A stretch of DNA of 64,000 bases from Alphaproteobacteria bacterium. Its GTDB lineage: Bacteria > Pseudomonadota > Alphaproteobacteria > Reyranellales > Reyranellaceae. Location of the stretch: assembly GCA_017308235.1 (NCBI GenBank), contig JAFKFL010000009.1, positions 62,001 through 126,000 of the forward strand. The letters run 5' to 3'. Below the pieces are notes generated by a model, which was given only the letters and a program-made list of their open reading frames with translations, was not told the DNA's origin and searched no databases. This document shows, piece by piece, positions 26,733-36,483 of the stretch (its first letter is position 1; every line of letters begins with the position of its first letter). The position numbers and the translations under genes were made by a program.

Positions 26733-27445
26733 ACCCAGCGACCGACTGTGCGGGTCGTGCTGGCGCCCACGATCACCAGCGTGCGCATATCGGCGACAGA
26801 TGCGTCGGCAGCGGCTAGCGTCGTCGTCAAAACTTTCGCTTCGGCCGTCCCCGCCGCGCGGACGAACAGCACCGGCGTGGCACCCGATTTCACCGACCGT
26901 AGAACGTCAAAGGCCTGCGCAAGCTGGTGCGGCCGCGCCTTCGATGCCGGGTTGTAAAGCGCGATCACGAAATCGGCTTCAGCTGCCGCCTTCAACCGTC
27001 GCTCGATCGTCGCCCAGGATTTGAGATTGTCCGAAAGCGAGATCGCGCAGAAATCGCCGCCGAGCGGCGCGCCGACTTCCGCGGCTGCCGCCAGCATCGC
27101 CGTCACGCCCGGCTCGACGCGGATGTCGAGCGCCTGCCACGCCGGATCGCCCATCTCGATAGCTTCGAACACCGCCGCCGCCATCGCGAACACCCCGGGA
27201 TCGCCGCCCGAGACGACCACGACATCGCGGCCCGATGCGGCAAGCGTAAGGGCATGGCGCGCACGGTCGAGCTCGACGCGATTGTCCGAGGCGTGCCGGC
27301 GCTGGCCGTTTCGCGGCGGAACACGGTCGAGATAAGGGCCGTAGCCAACGAGGTCCGTCGCCTTGGCAAGCACCGCCTCCGTCGCCGGCGTCATCAGCTC
27401 CGGCTTGCCCGGCCCTGTGCCGACGATAACCAGCGAGCCGATCAC
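26696..27445 (-). CDS. cobJ: Precorrin-3B C17-methyltransferase
   Basis: The 249-residue methylase has SLVIVGTGPGKPELMTPATE, VVVVSGGDPGVFAMAAAVFE and GGDFCAISLSDNLKSWATIE, the CobJ/CbiH signatures. It methylates C17 and contracts the ring. It starts with GTG in a GTGA overlap with the cobI stop and is the last gene of the long riboswitch-led operon. Its 3' end runs 37 bases into the opposite-strand cobK. Confidence 0.92.
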   Translation of the reverse strand: MIGSLVIVGTGPGKPELMTPATEAVLAKATDLVGYGPYLDRVPPRNGQRRHASDNRVELDRARHALTLAASGRDVVVVSGGDPGVFAMAAAVFEAIEMGDPAWQALDIRVEPGVTAMLAAAAEVGAPLGGDFCAISLSDNLKSWATIERRLKAAAEADFVIALYNPASKARPHQLAQAFDVLRSVKSGATPVLFVRAAGTAEAKVLTTTLAAADASVADMRTLVIVGASTTRTVGRWVYTPRREHGTAS

Positions 27446-28200
27446 AACCGTCTTCCCTCGCCCGGGATCAGCACCATGGCGAAGTAGGCGCCTTGCGGCT
27501 CGCCGCATTGAGCGAGTGGCAGGATGCGCTCGTCCTGCATGGTGCCGCGCTCGACATAGACCGCCCGCTGCAGCAAGCCTGCCGCTTCGACTGCGCGTCG
27601 CACTTTGCCGAGATGGCGTCCCACTTTCATGATTACCGCGGCATCGGTGCCACGCAGCCGCTCGACGAGCTTTGCCTCGCCCAACGTGCCAGGCAGAACC
27701 GAAAGCGTATCGTTGCCCCAGGTGATCGGCAGGTTGGCGCGCGTCCAACATCCCGACATGCCCGTCACGCCCGGCACGACCTCGATCGGGAACTCGCCCG
27801 AGAGGCGACGCCACATATGCATGAACGATCCGTAGAAGAAGGGATCGCCTTCGGCCAAAAGTCCGACCGACTTGCCTTCGCGCAGGAGGGACGCGAGTTT
27901 CGCTGCTGTCTCGCGATAGAAGCACGTGATCTTTTCCTGGTAGTCGGGATGCTCGGCCGGGACTTCGTCGGTGACGGGATACTCGCAGCGCAGCTCGGCA
28001 CGTCCCGCCAACAGCAACGGCGCCACGATGCGGCGCGCATTGCCTTCCAGCCCACGCTTGGCGAAGAAGGCCAAAACATCAACGGCGCGCACGAGGCCCG
28101 CCGCTCGCAGCGTGAGATAGCGCACGTCGCCTGGTCCGACACCAATGCCGTAGAGCGTACCGCCTTGTGCCGTACCGGCTAGGCTGTCGAGGCTTGTCAT
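27442..28200 (-). CDS. cobI: Precorrin-2 C20-methyltransferase
   Basis: The 252-residue methylase contains [39 protein letters not shown] and [20 protein letters not shown], matching CobI/CbiL. It makes precorrin-3A from the SUMT product. It overlaps cobH by four bases and cobJ by four bases. Confidence 0.93.
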   Translation of the reverse strand: MTSLDSLAGTAQGGTLYGIGVGPGDVRYLTLRAAGLVRAVDVLAFFAKRGLEGNARRIVAPLLLAGRAELRCEYPVTDEVPAEHPDYQEKITCFYRETAAKLASLLREGKSVGLLAEGDPFFYGSFMHMWRRLSGEFPIEVVPGVTGMSGCWTRANLPITWGNDTLSVLPGTLGEAKLVERLRGTDAAVIMKVGRHLGKVRRAVEAAGLLQRAVYVERGTMQDERILPLAQCGEPQGAYFAMVLIPGEGRRL

Positions 28201-28826
28201 TCGGCCTCGCTCGCGAGCGCATTGACGGCCGCGGCCGCCATGGCGCTGCCGCCCCTGCGTCCTCTCACGATCAGGAACGGCACGCGGCCATCATTCGCCA
28301 GCGCCTCTTTCGATTCCTTCGCCCCGACGAAACCCACCGGCAGGCCGATCACGGCAGCCGGCGGCGGCGCGCCTTCGTCAAGCAACTCGAGCAGGCGGAA
28401 AAGCGCCGTGGGGGCGTTGCCGATCGCCACGACAGCGCCGCGGAGCTGGTCGCGCCATAATTCCATTGCCGCAGCGCTGCGGGTGTTGCCGATCTTGCGG
28501 GCAAGCTCCGGCACGCGCGCATCGTCCAGCGTGCAGACCACCTCGTTGCCGGCAGGCAGGCGCGCCCGCGTGACGCCGTTGGCGACCATCTTCGAATCGC
28601 AGAGGATTGGTGCACCGCCGATCAGGGCCCAACGCGCGTTGTCGGCGAAGGCCGGCGACATGACGATCTCGCGCGCAACCTCGACCATGCCGCAGGCGTG
28701 GATGAGGCGCACTGCCACTCGCTCCTCGGCCGGCGAGAAGCGAGCGAGATCCGCTTCGGCGCGAATGATGGCGAACGAGCGGCGATAAATCTCGGCGCCG
28801 TCGCGAATGTAGGCACGATCAGTCAC
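28197..28826 (-). CDS. cobH: Precorrin-8X methylmutase
   Basis: The 209-residue protein matches CobH/CbiC: an early [20 protein letters not shown], the catalytic-His region [16 protein letters not shown], and [18 protein letters not shown] near the end. It moves the methyl group from C11 to C12 to form hydrogenobyrinate. It is overlapped by cobG upstream (8 bases) and cobI downstream (4 bases). Confidence 0.94.
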   Translation of the reverse strand: MTDRAYIRDGAEIYRRSFAIIRAEADLARFSPAEERVAVRLIHACGMVEVAREIVMSPAFADNARWALIGGAPILCDSKMVANGVTRARLPAGNEVVCTLDDARVPELARKIGNTRSAAAMELWRDQLRGAVVAIGNAPTALFRLLELLDEGAPPPAAVIGLPVGFVGAKESKEALANDGRVPFLIVRGRRGGSAMAAAAVNALASEAE

Positions 28827-29925
28827 GAAGCACCGTCATAAGATCGTCTGGATCGATCGTCTGCTGCGGAAGATCACGCGCGGTGCCGTTGCGCACGACC
28901 CCGTAGCGCCCGTCGCTTCCGACCAGCACCAGATCCGCCGGTGCCAAACGTGCGCATCCCTTGGCGCAGCCCGAAACATGAAGGCTGCCCGTGAAGCCGT
29001 GTGCTGCGAGGCGCTGGGCATCGCGGCGCGTGTCCACACTGGCGGACCGACAAGCAGGCTTTCCGGGGCAGGTGTCGATGCGCAGCAACGGATCGTCGTT
29101 GTCGATAATCAAGCCGAGTTCGCGCGCACCCTCCATCGGCGTATCGATGTAAAGAGTACGCCATGGAGAGAGGCGTAGCTCCGATGCTCCGGCTTTCGCC
29201 GCAAGCGCCACGAGGTCCCGCAGTTGGCGCGCTTCGAGCCGGCCGAACGGCGCGGCGACGCCGAATGCCCCTCCCACCGCGCCCAGCCTGCGTCGGCCGG
29301 ATGTGGGAACCACATCCATCTTGGCAAGCGTCGGCAACTCGCGGCCTGCAAGGTAAGCTCGTGCTGCCTCGAGTGCGAATGAGACGACTTCGTCGCGAGG
29401 CGCGACGCCCAGCCACCGCCCATCGACGCCGAGCGCCACGCCTTCCGTCAGAAGGCACAGAGCGACATCCGCCCGTTCGCCGACGATTGACAATGGTCCA
29501 GCTGCATCGACCAGCCAGCCGAACTTGGCAGGCAGAATTGCGGCAAGCGGGCGATCGGCGAGCAGTGCGTCCGTCAGGGAGAACGCCAGGGCGCGTGCGT
29601 CAGGGCCGGCCAATGGACCGACCATGATGTTGCGGGCTGCTTCGGTCTCGGGATCGGGATCGAGCAGGCCAAACCGATCGAGCGCCCGATGCAGTTCGGC
29701 GAGCGATTGCCCGCGAAGGCCACGGATTTGCAGGTTGGCGCGGCGCGTGAGGTCTATGTTGCCGTTGCCCAGCCGCTCGGCAACGTCGGCCAGTCCATTC
29801 GCCTGTTCCAATGACAACGCGCTGCCGCGCGGCTTCACACGCACCAGCAGTCCGTCGCCGCTTTCCATCGGCCGTAGTGCGCCGGGGCACCAGCCTTTGA
29901 TCTCGATGGCGGCAGCGAGGCTCAC
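28819..29925 (-). CDS. cobG: Precorrin-3B synthase
   Basis: The 368-residue protein is a sulfite/nitrite reductase-fold monooxygenase. It has duplicated ferredoxin-like segments and the 4Fe-4S cysteines in [13 protein letters not shown] and [14 protein letters not shown]. CobG uses oxygen to form the C20-hydroxylated precorrin-3B, so its presence marks the aerobic pathway. The start is a GTG forming a GTGA overlap with the cobN stop. Confidence 0.92.
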   Translation of the reverse strand: MSLAAAIEIKGWCPGALRPMESGDGLLVRVKPRGSALSLEQANGLADVAERLGNGNIDLTRRANLQIRGLRGQSLAELHRALDRFGLLDPDPETEAARNIMVGPLAGPDARALAFSLTDALLADRPLAAILPAKFGWLVDAAGPLSIVGERADVALCLLTEGVALGVDGRWLGVAPRDEVVSFALEAARAYLAGRELPTLAKMDVVPTSGRRRLGAVGGAFGVAAPFGRLEARQLRDLVALAAKAGASELRLSPWRTLYIDTPMEGARELGLIIDNDDPLLRIDTCPGKPACRSASVDTRRDAQRLAAHGFTGSLHVSGCAKGCARLAPADLVLVGSDGRYGVVRNGTARDLPQQTIDPDDLMTVLRD

Positions 29926-32900
29926 GAGCCGCTCCCCAACGCGCGCTTGAGTTCTTCTTCGACCGAATTGCGTCGCGTCACCCACAGGCCGCGCGACAGC
30001 GCATCCCTCAGGCGATTCGCGATGGCGGCGACAGCTTCGGGATTCCTGTCGAGCATGGCCGACAGAATGGCCTCGTCAGCGATCAACGCCGCGTGTGTGG
30101 CATCGAACAGATGGCCGGGCACCGCCTGCGCGGTCGCGGCGAAGGCATAGAGCACATCGACACCTTGCGCGATCTCGGCCACGCCACGATGGCCGTGCGC
30201 CAGCATGCCGGCGATCCAGCGCGGGTTGGTAAGCCGGCCACGCACCACGCGGGCGATTTCTTCGGAAAGCAGTCGCGCTTTCGGCGTTTCCGGACGGCTG
30301 GTGTCGAGGTGATAGAGCTCCGGTTCGTTGCCCAGAAGCGCCGCGGCAGCCGCGAAGCCGCCGGCGAAGTCGGCGACACCATCGCCGTCAAGGACGTCGC
30401 GCTCGCGATCGTCCTGCGGATGGACGAGTAGATCGGCGACGGACACGCGGCCGCGAAAGCCGTCACCGGCGTCGCGCATCGGTTCGGTGGCGCCATAAGC
30501 ATGGGTCACCGCCGAGAGATAGGCAGCACCCAGTTCATCACGCGTCTGCCAGGTGCCGTCGAGCGCCAGATCGCCGGCTTGTGCCCCATAGCTACCGGGT
30601 GCCGCGCCGAACACACGGGCGAGATCCCGTCCGCTGCGTCGGGCATCGGCCAGCGGATTGTCAGCGGCATCCTCATCCAGTGCGGCGACGCGTTGCACCG
30701 CCATGTCGAAGAGCGCGATCTGCGTCTCGAAGATGTCGCGAAACAGGCCCGAGATGCGCAGCGTGACGTCGATGCGCGGCCGGTCGAGTGTTGCAAGCGG
30801 CAGCACTTCGATACCGATCACGCGGCTCGAGTTCTTGTCCCAGGTCGGCCGCACGCCGAGATAGGCCAACGCCTGGGCGAGATCGTCGCCACCGGTGCGC
30901 AGCGACGCCGAGGCCCAAAGATCGATCACCAGGGAATGGGGGTAGTCGCCATGATCCTGCAGGTAGCGGCGCACGACCTCGTCCGCGGCGCGCACGCCGA
31001 TTGCGGCCGCGGTGCGCGTCGGGATCGCACGCGGATCGATCGAGGTGAGGTTGCGGCCGGTCGGCAGGACATCGGCGCGGCCGCGGGTTGGCGCACCGGC
31101 AGGTCCCGGCGCGACGCGACGGCCGTTGAGCGCGGCCAACAGGTTGCGTCGTTCGGAGTCGGCACAAGCTTGCAGCGCAGCCTCCGGCACTTTGATCGCC
31201 TCGGCCAATGCAGCAGCGGCTTCCGCATCGGGGGCGCGGCCGAAGACATGCAGGCCGTCACGAATGCTGAGTTCCTTGATGTCGCAAAGCTGTGCATCGA
31301 GCTTGGCGATAGCGGCACGCGCGGGCTCGCCGCGCACCAGGCCGCAATCGACGGCAAGACCGTTGCTCCAGGCGCGTTCGACGATCTCGTCCTCTAGATG
31401 GCTGAGGCGCCGGCGATCGAGCCCGTCGGCCGCGGCGTACTCCTCGATGATGCCTTCCATCTCGGCGAGCGCGCCGTGCAAGCCGGCGGCGCCGAGCGGC
31501 GGCGTCAGATGACCGATCGTGACGGCCGCGAGCCTTCGCTTGGCCTGCACGGCCTCGCCGGGATTGTTCACGATGAAGGGATAGATCACCGGCAGCGGCC
31601 CCAGCACCGCCTCGGGCCAGCATTCGGCCGACAGCGCCAGCGCCTTGCCCGGCAGCCATTCGAGCGTGCCGTGCGTGCCGAGATGGATGAGCGCATCGAT
31701 CTTCTCGACCTCGCGCAGCCAGGCATACAGCGCGACATAGGCATGGGTCGGCGGGCAGGTGGTGTCGTGATAGCCCGATTTGCGATCCCCCAGGCTCCCC
31801 CGATCTGGTTGCAGCAGGACCAGCACCTTGCCGCAGCGCAGGACCGGCAATCGGAAATCGCCCTCTGGCTCGCCCCATGTCTCATTGAGGGCGCGCTGCA
31901 GACCTTCCGGCAGGGTCGCGAGCCATGCCTTGTAGAAGTTGAGCGGGATGTCGATGTGTTCTGTCGGCAATCGCAAAAACGCGCCGACACCGTTAAACGG
32001 AACACATGTTCCGTACCCTTCTTTTTGCAGCAGGTGCAGGATCTCGTCGGCACTCGCGGCGGTATCGAGGCCAACTGCGTAGCCGGTGCGGCCGCCGCGG
32101 GCGGGATAGTCCGAGAGAACCAATGCCAACTTCCGGTTGCGGCATGGCGTTAGATGCAATCTGGACCAGGCGGCCGCGAGCCGAGCCACGTAGTCGATGC
32201 GGTCGGGATCGGGCGTGTGCCGGACGGCGGCGAATTCGAGCCGCGGGTCGGTCGGCGTCTCGGCCTTGAACGAGATCGCGCGCGTCAGCAGCCGGCCGTC
32301 GAGCTCCGGCAGCACGACATTCATGGCGAGATCGGCCGGCGACAGCCCGCGCCCCGACTCGCGCCAGGCGTCCTGGCTGCTGCCCGATAGCACGACCTGC
32401 AGCACGGGCACATCGGCGGCATCGAGCACGGTCGTATCGTCCTCGCGCAAGGCCGAGAAGGCCGTCGTATTGAGGATGATCGCCGGGCGCCGCGTTTCGA
32501 TCAGCCGCACAAGCTCCGAATCGATCGCCCGGTCCTTGAGGCTGCCCACGGCGACAGCAATTGGCGCCAGACCCTGACGGTCGAGTGCCTCCATTAAGGC
32601 GGTGATGGGTGCGGTATCGCCCGCCAGCAGGTTCGCCCGGTAAAGGACGATCAGGGCCGTCGGGCGATCGTCCGCTTTCTCACCAAGGATGGTGATCGGC
32701 CCGACCGGCACGGGTGGCGACCAGGGCGTGTCGCGTCCCAGGAGAGAACCGACACAGCACAGGGCCTGCCGGAGATTGTCGGGACCGCCTTCGCGAAAGA
32801 AGCAGTCGAGCAGGGCAAGCTTGTCGGCAGGGAGAGTCGACATCGAGGCGAGCCGCGAATCGGCACGGTCGTCACCGGGCAGAGCCGCGAACAAGACGCC

Positions 32901-33221
32901 ATGATCGCGCGCAGCATCGGCAATGTGCTCCAGCCCATAGCGCCAATAGTCGAGCCCACCCAGGCAGCGCACGATCACGGCGCGCGCCTTGGCGATCACC
33001 TGCTCGACATAGAGATCGACCGACATCGGATGCCTGAGCCGCTTGAGGCTCGCGAGCCGAAGCGTCGGAAGCGCCTCCGGTTCCTGCTGCCAGGCGGCAG
33101 CCAGTGCGGAAAGATCGCTGTCGGAGAAGGAGAGCACGACAACGTCAGCCGGCGACTGGCCAAGATCGATCGCGACATCGGTCTCGTCCAGGGTAGCCAG
33201 CTGTGTCGCCAGGACGTGCAT
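29922..33221 (-). CDS. cobN: Aerobic cobaltochelatase large subunit CobN
   Basis: The 1099-residue protein has CobN/BchH family blocks: HLGTHGTLEWLPGKALALS, VIYPFIVNNPGEAVQAKRR and YGTCVPFNGVGAFLRLPTEH. It binds hydrogenobyrinic acid diamide and inserts Co2+ together with the AAA+ subunits CobS and CobT, which are not in this window. It is somewhat shorter than the roughly 1270 residues I recall for the classic enzyme. It lies 12 bases after cobW. Confidence 0.93.
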   Translation of the reverse strand: MHVLATQLATLDETDVAIDLGQSPADVVVLSFSDSDLSALAAAWQQEPEALPTLRLASLKRLRHPMSVDLYVEQVIAKARAVIVRCLGGLDYWRYGLEHIADAARDHGVLFAALPGDDRADSRLASMSTLPADKLALLDCFFREGGPDNLRQALCCVGSLLGRDTPWSPPVPVGPITILGEKADDRPTALIVLYRANLLAGDTAPITALMEALDRQGLAPIAVAVGSLKDRAIDSELVRLIETRRPAIILNTTAFSALREDDTTVLDAADVPVLQVVLSGSSQDAWRESGRGLSPADLAMNVVLPELDGRLLTRAISFKAETPTDPRLEFAAVRHTPDPDRIDYVARLAAAWSRLHLTPCRNRKLALVLSDYPARGGRTGYAVGLDTAASADEILHLLQKEGYGTCVPFNGVGAFLRLPTEHIDIPLNFYKAWLATLPEGLQRALNETWGEPEGDFRLPVLRCGKVLVLLQPDRGSLGDRKSGYHDTTCPPTHAYVALYAWLREVEKIDALIHLGTHGTLEWLPGKALALSAECWPEAVLGPLPVIYPFIVNNPGEAVQAKRRLAAVTIGHLTPPLGAAGLHGALAEMEGIIEEYAAADGLDRRRLSHLEDEIVERAWSNGLAVDCGLVRGEPARAAIAKLDAQLCDIKELSIRDGLHVFGRAPDAEAAAALAEAIKVPEAALQACADSERRNLLAALNGRRVAPGPAGAPTRGRADVLPTGRNLTSIDPRAIPTRTAAAIGVRAADEVVRRYLQDHGDYPHSLVIDLWASASLRTGGDDLAQALAYLGVRPTWDKNSSRVIGIEVLPLATLDRPRIDVTLRISGLFRDIFETQIALFDMAVQRVAALDEDAADNPLADARRSGRDLARVFGAAPGSYGAQAGDLALDGTWQTRDELGAAYLSAVTHAYGATEPMRDAGDGFRGRVSVADLLVHPQDDRERDVLDGDGVADFAGGFAAAAALLGNEPELYHLDTSRPETPKARLLSEEIARVVRGRLTNPRWIAGMLAHGHRGVAEIAQGVDVLYAFAATAQAVPGHLFDATHAALIADEAILSAMLDRNPEAVAAIANRLRDALSRGLWVTRRNSVEEELKRALGSGS

Positions 33222-33233
33222 GCTCTCTTCCCG

Positions 33234-34265
33234 TCAGCCTGCGATCAGCGCTTCGATGGCCGTCCGATCGAGGCCTTTTTCACCAATCACCACCAGTCGT
33301 CCCTGGCGCGCACCGCTCGGCCAGCGCCGGTCGAACTGATGTTGTAGCCGCGCGCCCACCCCCTGCACCAGAAGCCGCATCGGCTTGCCGGCAATATCGA
33401 CAAAGCCTTTTAGCCGCAGGATGTCATGAGCTGTTGCCGCCTTCTGCAGGCGCTCGATCAGGACCTGAGGCGTGTCGAACGGCGGCAGGTCGACAATGAA
33501 CGTATCGAAATCGTCGTGATCGTGCTCGCCCTCGGCATCGTGATGCGAGGGTCGTTGGGCGAGATCGGCTTCGGCCTCGGCGCCAAGCCCCAGCAGCACC
33601 GCAACCGGCACCTGGCCATTCTCGGCTTCCACGACCTTCACCGCGCGCGGCAAGGTCTTGCCGATTTCGCCCACGACATCGCGACGCTGGTCCGCCGAGA
33701 TCAGGTCGGCCTTGTTCAGGATCACGAGGTCGGCGCACAGAAGCTGGTCCTCGAACACCTCCTCGAGTGGATTGTCGTGGTCGAGCGATTCGTCATTGGC
33801 GCGCTGCCGCGCGATCGCCTCGGGATCGTCGGCGAAGCGGCCGGCCGCGACAGCAGCGCCGTCGACCACGGTCACCACGCCATCGACCGTCACGCGCGAG
33901 GCGATCTCGGGCCAGTTGAAAGCCTTCACCAGGGGTTTGGGCAGCGCCAGCCCCGAGGTCTCGATCACGATGTGCTCTGGCGGCGACGGGCGGTCGAGCA
34001 GCCCCTTCAGCGCCGGCACGAAATCGTCGGCGACGGTGCAGCAGATGCAGCCGTTGGCGAGTTCGACGATCGCATCCTCGGGACAGCTTTCGATACCGCA
34101 ACTCTTCAGGATCTCGCCGTCGATGCCGACATCGCCGAACTCGTTGACGATCACCGCGAGCCGCCGGCCCTGGGCGTTCTCCAGCACGTGACGCACCAGC
34201 GTGGTCTTCCCCGCGCCGAGAAAGCCCGTGACGATGGTGCAGGGCACTTTGGCAAACGATGTCAT
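33234..34265 (-). CDS. cobW: CobW, G3E-family GTPase (cobalt metallochaperone)
   Basis: The 343-residue GTPase has Walker A VTGFLGAGKTTLVRHVLE, the metal-binding CxCC motif in LANGCICCTVADDF, guanine motif NKAD (LVILNKADL) and a His/Asp-rich loop (HHDAEGEHDHDDFD). CobW proteins deliver Co2+ to the chelatase. Between the DUF1636 gene (four-base overlap) and cobN, it sits in the usual place. The His-rich loop suggests real metal loading. Confidence 0.93.
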   Translation of the reverse strand: MTSFAKVPCTIVTGFLGAGKTTLVRHVLENAQGRRLAVIVNEFGDVGIDGEILKSCGIESCPEDAIVELANGCICCTVADDFVPALKGLLDRPSPPEHIVIETSGLALPKPLVKAFNWPEIASRVTVDGVVTVVDGAAVAAGRFADDPEAIARQRANDESLDHDNPLEEVFEDQLLCADLVILNKADLISADQRRDVVGEIGKTLPRAVKVVEAENGQVPVAVLLGLGAEAEADLAQRPSHHDAEGEHDHDDFDTFIVDLPPFDTPQVLIERLQKAATAHDILRLKGFVDIAGKPMRLLVQGVGARLQHQFDRRWPSGARQGRLVVIGEKGLDRTAIEALIAG

Positions 34266-34654
34266 GGCTCTACGGGCTCCAAATTGGAAGGACGAGGCGG
34301 AACGCGGGCAACCACGCCCTTGCGAAAGGACGACGGCCGCTCCCGCCAGGCGACGATGCCGTTCTCTGATGCGGCGAAGCTTTTGACCGTGGCGACGATC
34401 TCATCGAGGTGCGATTCAGGTTCGAGATCGCCAATCAGGTAGGTCCACTTGTTCTCGGCAGAGAGAGCCAGCGTGCAGGGACGGGTGCAGACGGCGAGGC
34501 AATCCACTTCAGCGATTGCAACGTCCGACCCATGGAATTTCTGCCGCAGCACCGAGGCGAGGTCGGCGCCTGGCCGGTCGAAGGCCTCGTCGCCACCGTC
34601 GACGGGGCGGCGGCACGAAACGCAGATGAATACGGTGACAGCAGATTTGGTCAT
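34262..34654 (-). CDS. DUF1636 protein, thioredoxin-like ferredoxin-type, B12-cluster associated
   Basis: The 130-residue protein has cysteines arranged as VFICVSCRRP near the N-terminus and VDCLAVCTRPCTLAL mid-protein. This resembles a thioredoxin-fold 2Fe-2S ferredoxin and matches DUF1636, a family commonly found in cobW/cobN operons. It may donate electrons or handle metal; the function is not established. The ATG at 34654 is 29 bases after cbtA. Confidence 0.82.
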   Translation of the reverse strand: MTKSAVTVFICVSCRRPVDGGDEAFDRPGADLASVLRQKFHGSDVAIAEVDCLAVCTRPCTLALSAENKWTYLIGDLEPESHLDEIVATVKSFAASENGIVAWRERPSSFRKGVVARVPPRPSNLEPVEP

Positions 34655-34683
34655 GTCGGTGGCTTCGCGCCCTGCAATGAAAT

Positions 34684-35412
34684 TCAAGTCGCCGGCCTGC
34701 GTACCAGCCTCGGCCACAGAAGGCCGATCGCGATACCGACAAGCACCCAAAGGGACGCCTGGACGACCAGCGAGAGCGCAGTGAATTGCGCGGCGAGCTC
34801 GGCTGGCACCCGGCTCTCGAGCTCATGCGGTTGCGGCGCACCGATCACGTGTGGGGCGAGCAGCACTGCAAACGCCAGTGCGCGCAGGATCGCCTTCTCC
34901 GACTTGAAAAACATCCAGAGGGCAATCGCGGTGGCGCATCCCGTAGCGGCCCACCAGATCTGCCGCGCGACAAGGTCTGCAGCGGCGCTTCCAGGTAATT
35001 CGGGCGCGAGACCGGCAGCCGGCGCGAGACCGAACGCCACGAAGCCAGCGACCGCCCAGGCAAGGGCGCGGCGGTCGTCGATCTCTTCCCCGGTCACGAC
35101 CATCGCCGCGAGCATCAGCAGTGCCATGCCGACGGCGGTCACGATGGTCGCGAGCGACGTGTAGAACAGGCGCGGAAGCCCGTCGGCCGGTTTCCAGCCT
35201 TCGTCGTGCCCGCCATGCTCGTGCGTGCCGTGCTCATGCGTGCCGTGGTCGTGAACCGTCTGCGCCGTAGCAGCAGGCTGATCTGCGGCCTTGGTCTCGA
35301 AAACTTCCGCCGCGACGATCAGCGGCGTAGTCGTGACCTGCTGAAGGACGGCAACCAGAAGCCCGGCCACGAGCCCAGCCAGCAGGCCGACCGACAAAAT
35401 CCTCGCCAGCAT
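34684..35412 (-). CDS. cbtA: Predicted cobalt transporter subunit CbtA
   Basis: The 242-residue membrane protein has about five hydrophobic helices and a periplasmic His-rich loop with repeated HDHGTHEHGTHEHGGH at residues about 54-69, a likely cobalt-binding element. The first helix, LLAGLVAGLLVAVLQQV, matches CbtA. With CbtB it forms a proposed cobalt importer regulated by B12 riboswitches. It starts 10 bases after cbtB. Confidence 0.9.
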   Translation of the reverse strand: MLARILSVGLLAGLVAGLLVAVLQQVTTTPLIVAAEVFETKAADQPAATAQTVHDHGTHEHGTHEHGGHDEGWKPADGLPRLFYTSLATIVTAVGMALLMLAAMVVTGEEIDDRRALAWAVAGFVAFGLAPAAGLAPELPGSAAADLVARQIWWAATGCATAIALWMFFKSEKAILRALAFAVLLAPHVIGAPQPHELESRVPAELAAQFTALSLVVQASLWVLVGIAIGLLWPRLVRRPAT

Positions 35413-35422
35413 TTCCGCAGCC

Positions 35423-35602
35423 TTAGTGGCAGGGAAAGCTCAGGCTGTGCCGCGTATCGTGGGCCGCGTTGTGAAGCAGTTGGGGCTGGGCGAATCCGGT
35501 GAGGAACACAAGCGACAGCCCCAGCAGCGCCGCAACGAATGCCGCTCTGAGGGTTTCCTGTCGCTCTGTCGATCCGCTTACCGGTACGGACGTGCTAGCC
35601 AT
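35423..35602 (-). CDS. cbtB: Predicted cobalt transporter subunit CbtB
   Basis: The 59-residue protein has one membrane helix (AAFVAALLGLSLVFLTGFAQ) and a His-containing tail, HNAAHDTRHSLSFPCH, the pattern expected of CbtB. GAGGAGGA precedes the ATG at 35602. It is the first gene after the cobalamin riboswitch and heads the nine-gene transcript cbtB-cbtA-DUF1636-cobW-cobN-cobG-cobH-cobI-cobJ. Confidence 0.9.
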   Translation of the reverse strand: MASTSVPVSGSTERQETLRAAFVAALLGLSLVFLTGFAQPQLLHNAAHDTRHSLSFPCH

Positions 35603-35647
35603 GTCATCCTCCTCGATCGCCCCTCCGGCGATCCGAATGCTGAAAGC

Positions 35648-35812
35648 GACGGCAGGTATCCTGGCTTTCGGATCTTCGCCGCAGGCCACCTTCCCGGTTT
35701 CCCAGTGGTATGCCGGCCGTTGGCTAGCCGATGACAGTTGCGGGGGCAGCCGCGGATTGAGGCATCAACGCCCTTCACCACGTTCCCTTTTGATCCCCGA
35801 AGGGAACCGTCG
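35648..35812 (-). promoter_or_regulatory. Cobalamin (B12) riboswitch
   Basis: On the minus strand the order of conserved elements is exact for this class: AAAAGGGAA then GGTGAAG, the core GCTGCCCCCGCAACTGT (about 35733-35749), GAAGGTGGCC, and the B12 box AGCCAGGATACCTGCC (about 35651-35666). It ends about 45 bases before the cbtB ATG. Adenosylcobalamin binding would shut down cobalt uptake and corrin synthesis genes. The conserved core leaves little doubt. Confidence 0.95.
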
Positions 35813-35871
35813 TCCGTTTGATAAGGGCCGGCCGGCTTGCTGACAAGGGCTTTGCCGTCCATTTTGACTGC

Positions 35872-36483
35872 ATGACTGACGCAAACGACGAAGAGGCGCG
35901 GCACAAGGCCAAGATGGCCCACCGCAAGGCCGTCCAGGACGCCGAAGTGGCCGGCAAGAAGATCGAGAAAGGCCTGCTGATCGTCCATACCGGCAAGGGC
36001 AAGGGCAAATCGACGGCTGCCTTCGGGCTGATGCTGCGGGCGCTGGGCCGCGGCTTCCGCTGCGGCGTGGTGCAGTTCGGCAAAGGCATGTGGCAGTCGG
36101 GCGAGCGGGCAGCCATCGAGCGCTTCGGCGACCAGGTCGAATGGCACACGCTGGGCGAGGGCTTTACCTGGGAAACGCAGGACCGCGCACGCGACGTCGA
36201 GGCGGCGAAGCGGGCCTGGGCGGCGGCACAGAAGCTGATGGCCGATCCGTCGATCCGGCTGATCGTGCTCGACGAACTCAACATCACGCTGCGCTATGAC
36301 CATCTCGACGTCGCCGAGATCGTGTCGGCATTGCAGGCGCGCCGCTCCGACCAGCACATCGTCGTTACCGGCCGCAATGCCAAGCCGGAGATGATCGAAG
36401 CGGCCGATCTCGTGACGGAGATGGCGCCGGTGAAGCATCACTTCGCCGCCGGTGTGAAGGCGCAGGAAGGCATCGAGTTCTGA
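35872..36483 (+). CDS. cobO: Cob(I)yrinic acid a,c-diamide adenosyltransferase
   Basis: The 203-residue protein has the CobO/BtuR P-loop [20 protein letters not shown] (residues about 33-52), [20 protein letters not shown] then [12 protein letters not shown], and [20 protein letters not shown]. It attaches the adenosyl ligand to the cobalt centre. The start at 35872 lacks a clear ribosome-binding site. Its 5' region abuts the riboswitch-bearing strand, so the two promoters lie back to back in about 270 bases. It overlaps cobQ by one base. Confidence 0.92.
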   Translation: MTDANDEEARHKAKMAHRKAVQDAEVAGKKIEKGLLIVHTGKGKGKSTAAFGLMLRALGRGFRCGVVQFGKGMWQSGERAAIERFGDQVEWHTLGEGFTWETQDRARDVEAAKRAWAAAQKLMADPSIRLIVLDELNITLRYDHLDVAEIVSALQARRSDQHIVVTGRNAKPEMIEAADLVTEMAPVKHHFAAGVKAQEGIEF

